A DNA stretch of 64,000 nucleotides from GCA-003244245 sp052390495 (lineage in GTDB: Bacteria; Actinomycetota; Actinomycetes; Mycobacteriales; Pseudonocardiaceae), in the NCBI GenBank assembly GCA_052390495.1, contig JBQTGW010000076.1, positions 1-64,000 on the forward strand, read 5' to 3'. The notes below the pieces were generated by a model. The model was not told where the DNA came from. It worked only from the letters and a program-made list of their open reading frames with translations, and did no database searches. Shown here piece by piece: positions 7,775 through 16,807 of this stretch (position 1 is the stretch's first letter; every line of letters begins with the position of its first letter). Position numbers and translations under genes: made by a program.

Positions 7775-8426
7775 TACCCAACAGTCTAGCGGTCGCCACG
7801 GCTCTTTCCTCAGCAGTCGACCGTAGTTCAGCTGCTAGCTCGTCTTGGGCCTCTGGATCGTCTTCTTGACGTGGGAGCGTCGCGAGTAGTCGACGCGCCT
7901 GTGCCACGGCACTACCGATCTTCGGAACTGGGCGAGCAAGGTCGAGGTTGATCACACTTTCGCGGCCGCGCCGCTGTGCATCAAGCATCGGCGCGGTTTG
8001 ATAGCTGAGGTCTCGGATGGTCGCAGCCGCGTAATTGCCCAGCTTGCGCACGGTTAGACGTATCGTTTCAAGGTCCTCTGAGGCGAGGACATCTAAATAT
8101 GGGTAGTCGTGGCGTGTCGGCACCATTCGCAGGCGGCGGCCTGATTCGAAATACTGCTCTGAGGCGATCTGTCGGCGCGAAACAAGCTCGTCTTCGATGC
8201 GTAGCAGAATATTGTCGTACGGTCCGTGGTGCCGCCAGCGCCACTCCAGCCCAGATATCGGATCGTTACCCTGCTCAACCGCTTCCAAGTCGGCGAAGTA
8301 GAGAAGTTTTGCGAGAGTGGTTCGGGTGACCGCGTAGCCGTACTCGCGGGCGGTGTCCAGCACAACCAAGACCGCCGCAACAGTACGCGCAGTGGCACCT
8401 CCGGCGCCGTCGATCACACCGTTCAT
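7767..8426 (-). CDS. Panacea (SocA-like, DUF4065) domain antitoxin
   Basis: A 219-residue protein from ATG 8426 (MNGVIDGAGG...). The Panacea signature is clear: TRTTLAKLLYFADLEAVEQG, then the aromatic/charged SGLEWRWRHHGPYD, followed by a helical C-terminal region with ARRLLATLPRQEDD. Panacea domains are known antitoxin modules paired with many unrelated toxins. Here the gene sits just upstream of, and overlaps, a MazF-like toxin gene. The frame is open 35 codons further, but ATG 8426 is preceded by a -10 (TACACT) at exactly leaderless distance, so I prefer it. Confidence 0.85.
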   Translation of the reverse strand: MNGVIDGAGGATARTVAAVLVVLDTAREYGYAVTRTTLAKLLYFADLEAVEQGNDPISGLEWRWRHHGPYDNILLRIEDELVSRRQIASEQYFESGRRLRMVPTRHDYPYLDVLASEDLETIRLTVRKLGNYAAATIRDLSYQTAPMLDAQRRGRESVINLDLARPVPKIGSAVAQARRLLATLPRQEDDPEAQDELAAELRSTAEERAVATARLLGNG

Positions 8427-8469
8427 CGATAGCAGTGTACCGGACAGCCTGGGGAAAAGTTGTGGACAA
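8427..8469 (-). promoter_or_regulatory. Leaderless promoter of the Panacea-MazF operon with a DnaA box
   Basis: Read on the minus strand, TACACT (8434-8439) is a TANNNT-type -10 lying 7 nt before the ATG at 8426, so the transcript is likely leaderless. A consensus actinobacterial DnaA box, TTGTCCACA, occupies 8461-8469 just upstream of the expected -35 position and is followed by CTTTTCCCCAGG. Binding by DnaA would abut RNA polymerase. Confidence 0.5.
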
Positions 8470-8570
8470 CTTGCTGAAACTTGTGGATTCACTCCTTCTC
8501 CTGGGGACGGACGCTCCCTCCGTTTCAGCATTGACGCCCACGAGCTTGCAGCGCTGCGCCCGCCCGCTGG

Positions 8571-11378
8571 TCACTGGACGTCGACGTCGGGTAGCTCGCA
8601 GCGTAGCCGGTCGCGTTCGGCCGGGTCTGCACCGGTTACCCGCAGTATGCGCAGGGATGGGTGCCCGCGCAGCTGGTCGACCTCGGAGTCTGATATCGGG
8701 GCGCTGAGCTGCAGCTCCTGTAGTTGTGCGCAACGCTGCACGCCGACCAGGTTGCGACCCTTCGCGGCGATGTTCAGAACGAGGTCCTGGATCGTGCTGC
8801 CGACGAGTCCGTGCAAGTCCCTGATCGAGGCGATCCGCGACACCCGTAGGGTGCGCAGTGTCCGGCACCTGGCCAGCGGGGTCAGGTCGCGCACGACTTC
8901 ATTCGCCACGAGCTCCAGGCTGCGCAATTTCGGAATGTCAGCGAGCGGGTACCGGTCAGCGGTCTCATCAGCCAAGGCGAAGTTGCCGATCAGCTTCACC
9001 GCGCGCAGCGTGGTCAGATAGCGCAGTCGGCAGAGCACTTCCCACCGACGCACATCAAGCACCCGCTCACCGAACTCCACATTGGACAGCAGGGTGCGGG
9101 CGTAATCCTCCGAGTAGTCGAAACCCCGCCAGGCGCTCAGCAGCTCGTCAATGACCAAGGAGTCGTGCATCGCGACGAACAGGCGAATCTTGCCCCAGGC
9201 CTGCTCGCCACCGATCTTTGCCAGCGTGCGGAGCACCCGGACCGCGGCGTCGTGGTCCCGCTCCGCCAGGCCGTCCGGGCCGGGCAGCAGGTCGATCACG
9301 AAGGAACCGGCTTTGGCGAGCATGTCCACGTCGTGGTCGCTACCCGGCGGGATGAGTCGCCGCACGGCACTCACCACCTGTAGGCGTACGGAGTCGGGAT
9401 CAATCACTTCGGCAAATCCAAGACATGCGGCCGCAACCAGAATCAGCCGGTCAGCGCATTCCGCTGAGGTGCTGCGCTTGCCGGCCCTGGCGAGCAGCTT
9501 GCGCAACAGTTCCGCGCGTTCGCGCGGGCGGGCTTGGGCCACCCCCATGAAGACGACCTCGTGCCAGGAGTCCTCATCGGCGTGCTTCACCAGGCCGGAC
9601 AGCTCCCCGGATTCGACCATCTCCTTGGCCACCAGATAATCGCGGAAGGTGCGGTGCACGAACCGCACCTGGTGATCGACCGGGTGTTCGCGAAGCAGGC
9701 CGGTGCGCTCGAGCACGTGCTGGAGAACATCGGCCGGATCGGCGTCGTGCGAGCGCAGGCCGCGCATCGCCATCTGCAACCGCTGTTGGGCGACCTGCTT
9801 GGAAACCAGCAGCTCCTCCTCACGCGCCATGGAGGCGGCGAACCGCTGCAGCAAGACCAGTTGCTCGGCCTTGTTCATCTGCAGGCCCACGTCGACGCTG
9901 AGCCCTCGGTGGATGTCCCACCGGACGAGCAGCAGGTCCAGCGCCGCCTCGAGCAGCTCCCGACGGCTGTGCGGCAGGTACATGTTGCCCTGTCGATACA
10001 GCGCGCAGAGCAGTGCGCAGAGCAGCGGGCTGGACACCAGAATGCGCAGCTCGGGACGGGTGTCGAGGCTCTCGATGAGACCGTGCTCGCAGGTAGTGAG
10101 CCACTCGCGCTGCACCGGGTCGGATTCGTCTTCCCGCGCCGCGGTGTACCAGCATCCAATGACGTCGCGTAGCCCGCTTCCGCTGAGTGGCAAGAGCTCC
10201 AGCCGGACGAAGGCAGCGCGGGACCCCGATCGGGAGCCGGCCAGCCAGGTCTCGTCGACCGCAGACGGGCGGGTGCTGACCACGTATCGGGCGTCGGAGA
10301 AGCCCCGGACCATGTCTTCGAGCCAACCCTTCACCTCCTGGCGGCGTCGCGCCGGCAGCTCGTCGACCCCGTCGACCAGCAGCAACGCCCGGCCGGACCG
10401 GAACAGCCTGCTGACCCACTGGTCGGGCTTCTCGCCGGTCAGTGCCCACGCCGTGGTAACCAGCAGATCTTCCATCTGCGGCAGCGCGGTGTCCGCGAAA
10501 CGTCGCAGCGGGATATAGAACGGCACCACGTCGCGCCATGGGCTGCCCGCAAGCGTGCGGCCGTCCCGTGCTGCCGTGTAGGCCAGCCACTGCAGGAAGG
10601 TGGTTTTGCCGGCCCCCGCGCCGCCGAGTAGCAGCACGTGCCTGGCGTCGTTGATCGCGTTCGCCCCGTCGGTCCCCGCTCCGGTGAGCCCGGCGTCATC
10701 TTCCGAGCCGGACGTGCGCCGGGTCACGGAGGGAATCACGTAGAACCGGTCGAAGGGATATTTCTGCGGCGCTCGGCCAACGTTCACCTGGAACAATTCG
10801 AACCCCGATATGCTCTCCGCGACATCATCGAGGTAGCGACTCTCGAAGGCTCGGAGCTCGGCCGTGTGGCTTCGCTCCGAGAGGTCCACCCGCACCCCCC
10901 GCACGATGTCCTCGGTACGCCGGACACTGTTGTAGATCTCCGACGTGACCCACGCCATGAAGTCCCCGTCGTCCAGCAGCGCCTGCACGATCTCGGCACA
11001 GCACCGTTCCAGCATCCGCTGATAACCCGCGGCTGCAGTGGGCTCCAACGCAGCCGACTGCAGCACCCTGCTTGCTGCCGGGCGCAGATGTTCCAGTAGA
11101 GCCTCGACGGTGAATTCGTGGCCGAAGACTTGCTGCGGGTCCAGCGGCGCGACCAGGTTGAACGTGTCACCCACGGCATGCTTAGCGGCTAACCACTCGT
11201 TCTCCGTTGTCTTGCGCAGCTCGCCATGCCGCATCGCGTCCAGGTCAGCCACGATGCGCAGGCCGTGTTGTACTTGCCGCTGGCGCGTCTTGTGCCATCT
11301 CGCCAGGGCGGCCTCCACCAGCTTGCCGATCGCCTCATCAAGCAACTTGGCCAGCACCGCAGACATCGGATCCGCCAT
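8571..11378 (-). CDS. NACHT-domain STAND NTPase with C-terminal leucine-rich repeats
   Basis: A 935-residue protein with NLR-like architecture. Residues 1 to about 200 form an alpha-helical domain of unknown type, probably the effector or adaptor. The NACHT NTPase has Walker A GGAGAGKTT (252-260), Walker B ALLLVDGVDEL (331-341) and a sensor-like VVSTRPSA. A winged-helix/helical section follows (RFVHRTFRDYLVAKEM). The C-terminus (about 770-935) shows leucine-rich repeats such as LRSLELVANEVVRDLTPL, LRTLRVSRIASIRDL and LQELQLSAP. Bacterial NACHT proteins include proven anti-phage factors that cause abortive infection on sensing phage proteins. It lies directly upstream of the Panacea-MazF operon on the same strand, so a defence role is likely though not shown. 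Confidence 0.85.
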   Translation of the reverse strand: MADPMSAVLAKLLDEAIGKLVEAALARWHKTRQRQVQHGLRIVADLDAMRHGELRKTTENEWLAAKHAVGDTFNLVAPLDPQQVFGHEFTVEALLEHLRPAASRVLQSAALEPTAAAGYQRMLERCCAEIVQALLDDGDFMAWVTSEIYNSVRRTEDIVRGVRVDLSERSHTAELRAFESRYLDDVAESISGFELFQVNVGRAPQKYPFDRFYVIPSVTRRTSGSEDDAGLTGAGTDGANAINDARHVLLLGGAGAGKTTFLQWLAYTAARDGRTLAGSPWRDVVPFYIPLRRFADTALPQMEDLLVTTAWALTGEKPDQWVSRLFRSGRALLLVDGVDELPARRRQEVKGWLEDMVRGFSDARYVVSTRPSAVDETWLAGSRSGSRAAFVRLELLPLSGSGLRDVIGCWYTAAREDESDPVQREWLTTCEHGLIESLDTRPELRILVSSPLLCALLCALYRQGNMYLPHSRRELLEAALDLLLVRWDIHRGLSVDVGLQMNKAEQLVLLQRFAASMAREEELLVSKQVAQQRLQMAMRGLRSHDADPADVLQHVLERTGLLREHPVDHQVRFVHRTFRDYLVAKEMVESGELSGLVKHADEDSWHEVVFMGVAQARPRERAELLRKLLARAGKRSTSAECADRLILVAAACLGFAEVIDPDSVRLQVVSAVRRLIPPGSDHDVDMLAKAGSFVIDLLPGPDGLAERDHDAAVRVLRTLAKIGGEQAWGKIRLFVAMHDSLVIDELLSAWRGFDYSEDYARTLLSNVEFGERVLDVRRWEVLCRLRYLTTLRAVKLIGNFALADETADRYPLADIPKLRSLELVANEVVRDLTPLARCRTLRTLRVSRIASIRDLHGLVGSTIQDLVLNIAAKGRNLVGVQRCAQLQELQLSAPISDSEVDQLRGHPSLRILRVTGADPAERDRLRCELPDVDVQ

Positions 11379-11518
11379 CGCGCGCTCACCCCCCTTTCAC
11401 AGCCTGTGATGCATTGATACACGCATCGTCCTGACGTCAGCTGTGGGGCGAGCATCCAGGGTGATTTTCGGCATCCGTCGACGGGAGTGGGGGTACTCGC
11501 CGGGCCGGGGTGCCAGGC

Positions 11519-11782
11519 TCAGGCGCTGCGGGGTAACTGCGTGGCCGCGGCGTTGTCCAGTTCGGCGCGCTCGTCGAAGGGGAACTCGACCAGGGCAAGC
11601 ACCCGGCTGGCCATGAACCGGGCGGTACGGACCGGGGTGCCGGTCCGGGTCACCTCGGTGACTTCGACAATGCCTCGGCCGTAGGTGGTCTCGACCCGTC
11701 GACCGGCCCGGGTGGCCTCGATCTCGTAGGTGCGGGTAGCACCGCCTGCGTCGATCACGATCTCGATCCGGTCGCCCTTCAT
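11519..11782 (-). CDS. Small conserved hypothetical protein
   Basis: An 87-residue protein, MKGDRIEIVIDAGG at the start, then strands TYEIEATRAGRRVETTYGRG and IVEVTEVTRTGTPVRTARF, with a helical end RVLALVEFPFD. The alternating charged/hydrophobic pattern suggests a small beta-barrel or SH3-like fold. It has a plausible RBS (GAAGGA). I recognise no family and the neighbours give no clue. Confidence 0.6.
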   Translation of the reverse strand: MKGDRIEIVIDAGGATRTYEIEATRAGRRVETTYGRGIVEVTEVTRTGTPVRTARFMASRVLALVEFPFDERAELDNAAATQLPRSA

Positions 11783-12063
11783 GACGTACCGTCCTTCGTG
11801 CCGCTACTGCTGGGTGGAGAAAGGTGTCCGGGCCAGGCGCTGGTCGCCTCGCGGCGAGTGGCACACCGTGGCTTCAGCCGAACGATCGTCCACGGTGGCG
11901 GTTATTAAGTGAGACCCGGGGACACAGATCGCCCGGACCGGACAGTCTCTACAACCACCGGGGTGCCCGGGCCATTCCGCGATCGGGCGAGCTGTCCCCA
12001 CCGCCGGTCATGTTGTGAGACTGGGTACGCCGGCGACGAGGCGGATGGTGACGAGATCGCGGG

Positions 12064-12594
12064 TCAGTCTCCGGCGGCCTGGCCGGTGATGGTTACCGCG
12101 CCGAGGATGAAAGCCAGTTCCCCGACGTCCATCGTCGGTAGGTTGACGACGCACTGGTAGGTGTAACCCTCGCTCGGCATGAGCTTCTTCGTTGCGGGGG
12201 TCATGGTCAGCGGCACCGTGGCGCCGTCGAAACGGGGCTCGTGTGGGCCCAGCTCGGCGGTGTCGAAGGTGATCGGGGCTGCGGTGTTGTTGACCAGCGC
12301 GATCGTGAGCCGCACCCCGCCTTTGACCTTTTCCGGCGGCAGCACCGTCAGGGACAGGTCAGCCGGGCCGGTGGTGGGTTCGGCGAACCCGATCGATCGG
12401 ATCGGATTCGCGATCGTCGAGGGTGGCGCGGGAGTGGGCGACGGCTCCGCCGCCTGGTTGGTGGTCGGTTCCGTTCCCGGCCCGTCGGCGAGAGCCGTAA
12501 CCCAGGATCCGAGCAGCACCCCGAGCAGGGCCGACACCATGATCGGGAGCCACACGACCGACGATGACGCGCGATGGCGGCCGGTAGTGGCCAC
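12064..12594 (-). CDS. Membrane-anchored or exported hypothetical protein
   Basis: A 176-residue protein with a basic N-terminus and one signal-anchor helix (WLPIMVSALLGVLLGSWVTA, residues 15-34), then a Thr/Pro/Ala-rich linker and an extracytoplasmic beta-sandwich-like domain (DLSLTVLPPEKVKGGVRLT, FDTAELGPHEPRFDG, GYTYQCVVNLP). The architecture resembles small cell-envelope proteins with an Ig-like fold. No cleavage motif is convincing. Function unknown. Confidence 0.65.
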   Translation of the reverse strand: MATTGRHRASSSVVWLPIMVSALLGVLLGSWVTALADGPGTEPTTNQAAEPSPTPAPPSTIANPIRSIGFAEPTTGPADLSLTVLPPEKVKGGVRLTIALVNNTAAPITFDTAELGPHEPRFDGATVPLTMTPATKKLMPSEGYTYQCVVNLPTMDVGELAFILGAVTITGQAAGD

Positions 12595-12759
12595 GAAACC
12601 TCCTCAGGGGCGAAGTCTCGCGGACGATCTCATACGGCTTGGGTGGTCCAGGGCCGTAACAGCCGATCGGGGGGTGTGTTGCCAGCCGGTCAGGGGACCT
12701 GATCCCACCCGGTCGGGTACCCGGTGAGTCAGGACATCTGGGTCAGGACATCTGCCGAT

Positions 12760-13425
12760 TCAGGAGATCTGCTGTGAGTCGGAGTCTCGGGCTTGGCGGC
12801 TTTCGTAGATCTCCCACGCCCGACGGCGCGACTCGTCGGCCCTTCGCCGTGCTTCCTGGCGCACCAGCTCCTGCTGCTCCGGCGTGGCGCGACGTTCGGC
12901 GACCGCTATCTCGGCGGCCACCCAGCGGTCCTCCTCTTCCCGGCTGGCAGTTTCGTCCGAACTGGGGCGTGGATCGCCGGGGTGTCGATACCGGTAATAG
13001 GGGTTGGTCGCGGGCAAGCCGCCGCTGAACCGGCCGTACGCGCCCAGGAAGAGCAGCAACATCCCGGCGACGAAGCTGAAGATCACATTCGAGATCCGGA
13101 ACGCCAGCAGGTTGTATTCGGTGTCCAGCACCGCGAGGTTGAACAGACCCGAGAGCAGGAAGAGGACACCGATGAGGGAGGTGACGGTCGAGGAGATCCG
13201 GCCACCACGCAACGCGGCGGCGACCAGGACACCGCCGACGATAAGCGAGATCGTCGAGAGCATACCGTTCGAGGAGAGCCCTAGCACCTCCTCCCCACTG
13301 GTGGAGAGGAACTCCAGGCGGTTGACGAACCCGAGGATTCCGAAGACCCACAGCCCGACACCGAGCCCGGCTGCCCCCATGCGGTGCACGAGATCCAGAC
13401 CGCCCCCCGACGTGATGCCTGTCAC
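12760..13425 (-). CDS. DUF4383 membrane protein
   Basis: A 221-residue protein with four predicted transmembrane helices: LGVGLWVFGILGFVN, LSTISLIVGGVLVAAAL, VTSLIGVLFLLSGLFN and VIFSFVAGMLLLFLGAY. The opening LVHRMGAAGLGVGLWVFGI and the DTEYNLLAF segment are DUF4383 hallmarks. A charged cytoplasmic tail (residues 150-221), rich in Arg/Glu and probably helical, follows a YYRYRHPGD motif. Function unknown; the gene appears monocistronic. Confidence 0.8.
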   Translation of the reverse strand: MTGITSGGGLDLVHRMGAAGLGVGLWVFGILGFVNRLEFLSTSGEEVLGLSSNGMLSTISLIVGGVLVAAALRGGRISSTVTSLIGVLFLLSGLFNLAVLDTEYNLLAFRISNVIFSFVAGMLLLFLGAYGRFSGGLPATNPYYRYRHPGDPRPSSDETASREEEDRWVAAEIAVAERRATPEQQELVRQEARRRADESRRRAWEIYESRQARDSDSQQIS

Positions 13426-13479
13426 CTCATCCAGGGTACCTTACAAGGTCACGCCTCGCACGCTGTTCCCAGTGCCGCC

Positions 13480-14493
13480 TCAGGTCGCGGCGAGGGGCAG
13501 GCGCACTTCGAACAGGCAGCCGGGCCCGGCGTTGCGTGCTTCGATCCGGCCTCGGTGTGCCTCCACGAGTCCGCGGGTGATGGCCAGGCCGAGTCCGGCG
13601 CCGACCGGTTGCCCGTTGGCCGGCTCCCGGGTGCGGGCCGCGCTGCCGCGGTAGGCGACGTCGAACAGCCGGGCCAGGTCGGCCTCGGGAATGCCACCGC
13701 AGCAGTCGGAGACCCGCAGCCACGCCTCGGTGCCCTCCACGCCGTAGGCGACGACCACCGAACCGTCGCTGGGGGTGTGCCGGATCGCGTTGGACAGCAG
13801 GTTGCGCACCGCGCGGGCCAGCTCCGGGTCGCTGCCCCGCACCACCGGGCTGCCGCCGGGGCGGGCCAGCAGGTGCACCCGCTTGCGTTCGGCGATCGCC
13901 CGCTCCGCGGCGATGGCGTCGTCGACGATCTCGCTGAGCGCGATCTCGGTGAGGGAGAGCGTCAGCGCTCCCGCGGTGATCCGGGAGAGCTCGAAAAGGT
14001 CGTCGACCAGTACCGAGAGCCGCCGGGCCTCCCGGTCGATGTTCTGCACATAGCCATGGACGTCCTTCGGCTCGACGACCACCCCGTCGGCCAGCGCCTC
14101 GGTCATGGCCCGGATCCCGGCCAGCGGGGTGCGCAGGTCGTGGCTGATCCACGCGACGAGCTCACGGCGGGACGCCTCGGCGCTGCGTTCCCGGGCCCGT
14201 GCTTCGCGCTCCCACACGCTGCGGCGGGCGAGCGAGCGCCCCAGCAACACCGCGACCGGTACGGTGACCACGGCCACCAACCCACACACCAGGACGGTCC
14301 GCTGGAGCTCGACGGTATACATGAACCCGCTCACCCCGACGACACCCGCGATCGTCGCGGCCAGCGGCACCAGCACCAGCACCAGCACGGCGGTAGTGAT
14401 CGAGCGATGCCGGACCAGGTGCAGCAGCCAGGCACCGAGTAGCGCCACCGCCAGCGAGCAGCCCAGCGCGTAGGGCGCGAGATCGGCTAGCAT
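13480..14493 (-). CDS. Two-component sensor histidine kinase
   Basis: A 337-residue kinase from ATG 14493, with RBS GGAGG 7 nt upstream. The N-terminus has three to four transmembrane helices and almost no external sensor loop (ALGCSLAVALLGAWLLHLV; AVLVLVLVPLAATIAGVVG; LVCGLVAVVTVPVAVLLG). The H-box is LVAWISHDLRTPLAGI, the N-box NLLSNAIRHTP and the G1 box SDCCGGIPEADLARLFD, a Cys-containing variant typical of one actinobacterial kinase subfamily; G2 is GAGLGLAI. It autophosphorylates at the H-box His and passes the phosphate to the OmpR-type regulator whose gene ends 19 bp upstream. The stimulus is unknown; the membrane-embedded sensor region suggests envelope sensing. Confidence 0.88.
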   Translation of the reverse strand: MLADLAPYALGCSLAVALLGAWLLHLVRHRSITTAVLVLVLVPLAATIAGVVGVSGFMYTVELQRTVLVCGLVAVVTVPVAVLLGRSLARRSVWEREARARERSAEASRRELVAWISHDLRTPLAGIRAMTEALADGVVVEPKDVHGYVQNIDREARRLSVLVDDLFELSRITAGALTLSLTEIALSEIVDDAIAAERAIAERKRVHLLARPGGSPVVRGSDPELARAVRNLLSNAIRHTPSDGSVVVAYGVEGTEAWLRVSDCCGGIPEADLARLFDVAYRGSAARTREPANGQPVGAGLGLAITRGLVEAHRGRIEARNAGPGCLFEVRLPLAAT

Positions 14494-14512
14494 TTTCTGC
14501 CTCCGGCTCGGG

Positions 14513-15262
14513 CTAGCATGGGGCACTCCCGTGTTGAGGGTCTGCGCGGCCCTGGCTGAGGTCGTAGCGGTACCCGACACCCCAGACGGTGACGATCCGG
14601 GATGGCCGGGCCGGGTCGGGCTCCACCTTCTCCCGCAGCCTGCGCACGTGCACGGTCACCGTCGAATGATCGCCGAACGACCAGTCCCATACCTGCTGGA
14701 GCAGCTCGGAGCGGCTGAACGCCACTCCGGGGTGGCGCAGCAGGAACACGAGCAGATCGAACTCCCGGACGGTCAGCGCCAGCTCGGCCCCGCCCCGAGT
14801 CGCCCGCCGCGCGGCCACGTCGACGGACAGCTCGCCGTCGGCCAGCACCTCGGGTGTTGTGTCGATCCCTGGGGGGGATGCCGCCGACCTGGAGCGGCGC
14901 AGCACCGAGGCCACCCGCAGCGCCAGCTCGGCGGGGCTGAACGGCTTGGTCACGTAGTCATCGGCGCCCAGCTGTAGTCCGGCGATCCGGTCGGCCTCCT
15001 CCCCGAGCGCGGTGAGCATCACCACCGGAACCGCCGAGCGGGACCGCAGCGTCCGGCACACCTCAAGCCCGTCAATGCCGGGCAGCATGAGGTCCAGCAC
15101 CACGAGATCCGGCTCGTTCTGCTCGGCCAGCGCCAGCGCGGTCTCCCCGTCCCCGGCGACGGTGACCGCGTGCCCGTCGCGTTCCAGGTAGCGGCGCACC
15201 ACATCGCGAATGGTCAGATCGTCGTCGACGACCAGCACCCGCCCCGTCACGTCGTTCATCAT
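14513..15262 (-). CDS. OmpR/PhoB-family response regulator
   Basis: A 249-residue regulator from ATG 15262 (MMNDVTGRVLVVDDD; the second ATG at 15259 is equally likely). The receiver has the acidic pair in VVDDD, the phospho-acceptor Asp in LVVLDLMLPGIDG, Thr in VVMLTALG and Lys in YVTKPF. The C-terminal winged helix shows LTVREFDLLVFLLRHPG, the recognition helix VTVHVRRLREKVE and VWGVGYRYD. It is the first gene of an operon with the histidine kinase. Its targets are unknown; the adjacent divergent glycosyltransferase cluster is a reasonable candidate by position only. Confidence 0.88.
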   Translation of the reverse strand: MMNDVTGRVLVVDDDLTIRDVVRRYLERDGHAVTVAGDGETALALAEQNEPDLVVLDLMLPGIDGLEVCRTLRSRSAVPVVMLTALGEEADRIAGLQLGADDYVTKPFSPAELALRVASVLRRSRSAASPPGIDTTPEVLADGELSVDVAARRATRGGAELALTVREFDLLVFLLRHPGVAFSRSELLQQVWDWSFGDHSTVTVHVRRLREKVEPDPARPSRIVTVWGVGYRYDLSQGRADPQHGSAPC

Positions 15263-15414
15263 CACTCCGGGTGGGGGCTGGGGGTGCTGGGTCGATGGCT
15301 GCAATGATTCAAGCGTTCCGTTCCGGGCCGGACCGCGCACCCAAGCTGGCCTGGACGTCATCGACCCGTAAGACGCATTGTCTACGACTCGGGCACTGTC
15401 CGTGATCTCCTGGA

Positions 15415-16080
15415 TTGGTGATCAGCGTAGAAGTGATTTTGCCCTGCCTGGATGAGGCAGGTGCGCTGCCCGGGGTGCTCGCGGCCATTCCACCCGGGTA
15501 TGGCGTGCTGGTGGTGGACAACGGTTCGGTGGACGGCTCCGCCAAGGTCGCCGCTGCGCACGGGGCGAGGGTGGTGGTCGAGCCCCGCCGGGGTTACGGG
15601 GCCGCCGTCCACGCCGGACTGGAGTGTGCCCGCGCCGATGTGGTGTGCGTGCTGGATGCGGACGGATCCGTCGACCCTGGCGAGTTACCCCGGCTCGTCG
15701 CTGAGTTGGGCGGCGCCGAGCCGGGGGGTGCCGTCGATCTGGTCGTCGGGCGCCGGATTCCGGCTGTCCGCGCTGCGAGGTCCTGGCATTCCCGGGCCGG
15801 GAACGCGGCGCTGGCCTGCTGGCTGCGCCGACGGGGTATCCCGGTGCACGACCTCGCGCCGATCCGGGTGGCCAGACGCGCCGATCTGCTCGATCTCGGC
15901 GTCCAGGACCGGGGCAGCGGCTACCCGCTGGAGACGCTGCTGCGCGCTGGTGCGCGGGGGTGGGTGATCCGCGAGCTACCGGTGGCTTACCTTCCGCGGG
16001 TGGCTGGCCGGTCGAAGGTATCCGGTTCGGTGCGGGGGACGTTGCGTGCCGTGCGGGATATGAGTGCGGTGCTGCGATGA
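15415..16080 (+). CDS. Family 2 glycosyltransferase (GT-A)
   Basis: A 221-residue soluble inverting glycosyltransferase. The N-terminal ILPCLDEAGALPGVLAAIP and VLVVDNGSVDGS bind the nucleotide sugar. The metal-binding DxD region is LDADGSVDPGEL; LETLLRAGARGWVIRELPVAYLPR is the family's C-terminal acceptor region. The TTG at 15415 and GTG at 15418 are equivalent starts. The stop overlaps the DUF2064 start by 4 bp (ATGA), so the two are coupled. It could act with the DUF2064 protein and the arabinosyltransferase downstream in envelope polysaccharide or glycolipid synthesis, but the substrate cannot be read from sequence. Confidence 0.85.
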   Translation: MVISVEVILPCLDEAGALPGVLAAIPPGYGVLVVDNGSVDGSAKVAAAHGARVVVEPRRGYGAAVHAGLECARADVVCVLDADGSVDPGELPRLVAELGGAEPGGAVDLVVGRRIPAVRAARSWHSRAGNAALACWLRRRGIPVHDLAPIRVARRADLLDLGVQDRGSGYPLETLLRAGARGWVIRELPVAYLPRVAGRSKVSGSVRGTLRAVRDMSAVLR

Positions 16081-16745
16081 CGGGCACCGTGCTGCTGGTC
16101 GTCGCGAAAGCGCCGGTGCCGGGGCAGGCGAAGACGCGGCTGAGCCCACCGGCGAGTCCGGAACAGGCCGCCGACATCGCCGCGGCCAGCCTGCTGGACA
16201 CGCTGCGCGCCGTCCGGGCGGTGCCCCACGCGACTCCCGCGGTGGCCTGGGTGGGGCGGCTGGACGACGCCTGCCGCGCTGAACAGCTCCGCGCTGAACT
16301 GGCAGCCGTGCCGGTGTTCGCGCAGCGTGGTGCGTCTTTCGGGGCCCGGCTGGCTGCCGCGCACGCCGACGTGGCCCGTGCCCTGCGAGGGCGGCCGGTG
16401 TTGCAGATCGGCATGGACACCCCTCAGGTCAGGCCTGAGTTGCTGGGCGAGTGCGCAGGTGTACTGCATGGCGGCCGGGTGGACGCGGTGCTCGGGCCCG
16501 CCACGGACGGCGGCTGGTGGGCGCTGGGGCTGGTCGATCCCCGGCACGGCGCGGTGCTGCGTTCGGTGCCCATGTCCCGGCCGGACACCGGCGAGGCCAC
16601 CCTCGCGGCGTTGCGCGGCGCGGGCCTGCGGGTCGGGTTGCTGGCCGAGCTGACCGATGTGGACCAGATGGCGGACGCCCGGCGGGTGGCGCGACACGTG
16701 CCCGGATCCGCGTTCGCCGCAGCGGTCGAGGCGGTCGGGCGGTGA
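16077..16745 (+). CDS. TIGR04282/DUF2064 glycosyltransferase-like protein
   Basis: A 222-residue GT-A-fold protein: VLLVVAKAPVPGQAKTRLSP is the diagnostic nucleotide-binding start, QIGMDTPQVRPELLGE holds the acidic metal-binding motif, and DAVLGPATDGGWWALGL is the DGGWW signature. The TIGR04282 family was named for arsenosugar biosynthesis, but most actinobacterial members have no link to arsenic. Commonly they neighbour a GT2 enzyme, as here. ATG 16077 overlaps the GT2 stop; the longer upstream frame runs through the GT2 gene and is rejected. A 22-bp tandem repeat array follows. Confidence 0.85.
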   Translation: MTGTVLLVVAKAPVPGQAKTRLSPPASPEQAADIAAASLLDTLRAVRAVPHATPAVAWVGRLDDACRAEQLRAELAAVPVFAQRGASFGARLAAAHADVARALRGRPVLQIGMDTPQVRPELLGECAGVLHGGRVDAVLGPATDGGWWALGLVDPRHGAVLRSVPMSRPDTGEATLAALRGAGLRVGLLAELTDVDQMADARRVARHVPGSAFAAAVEAVGR

Positions 16746-16807
16746 TCAATGGGGCGTTGTTCAGGGAGCAGCGGTGGTTCGCCGAGCTGGTGCTGGCCTG
16801 ACGGCTC

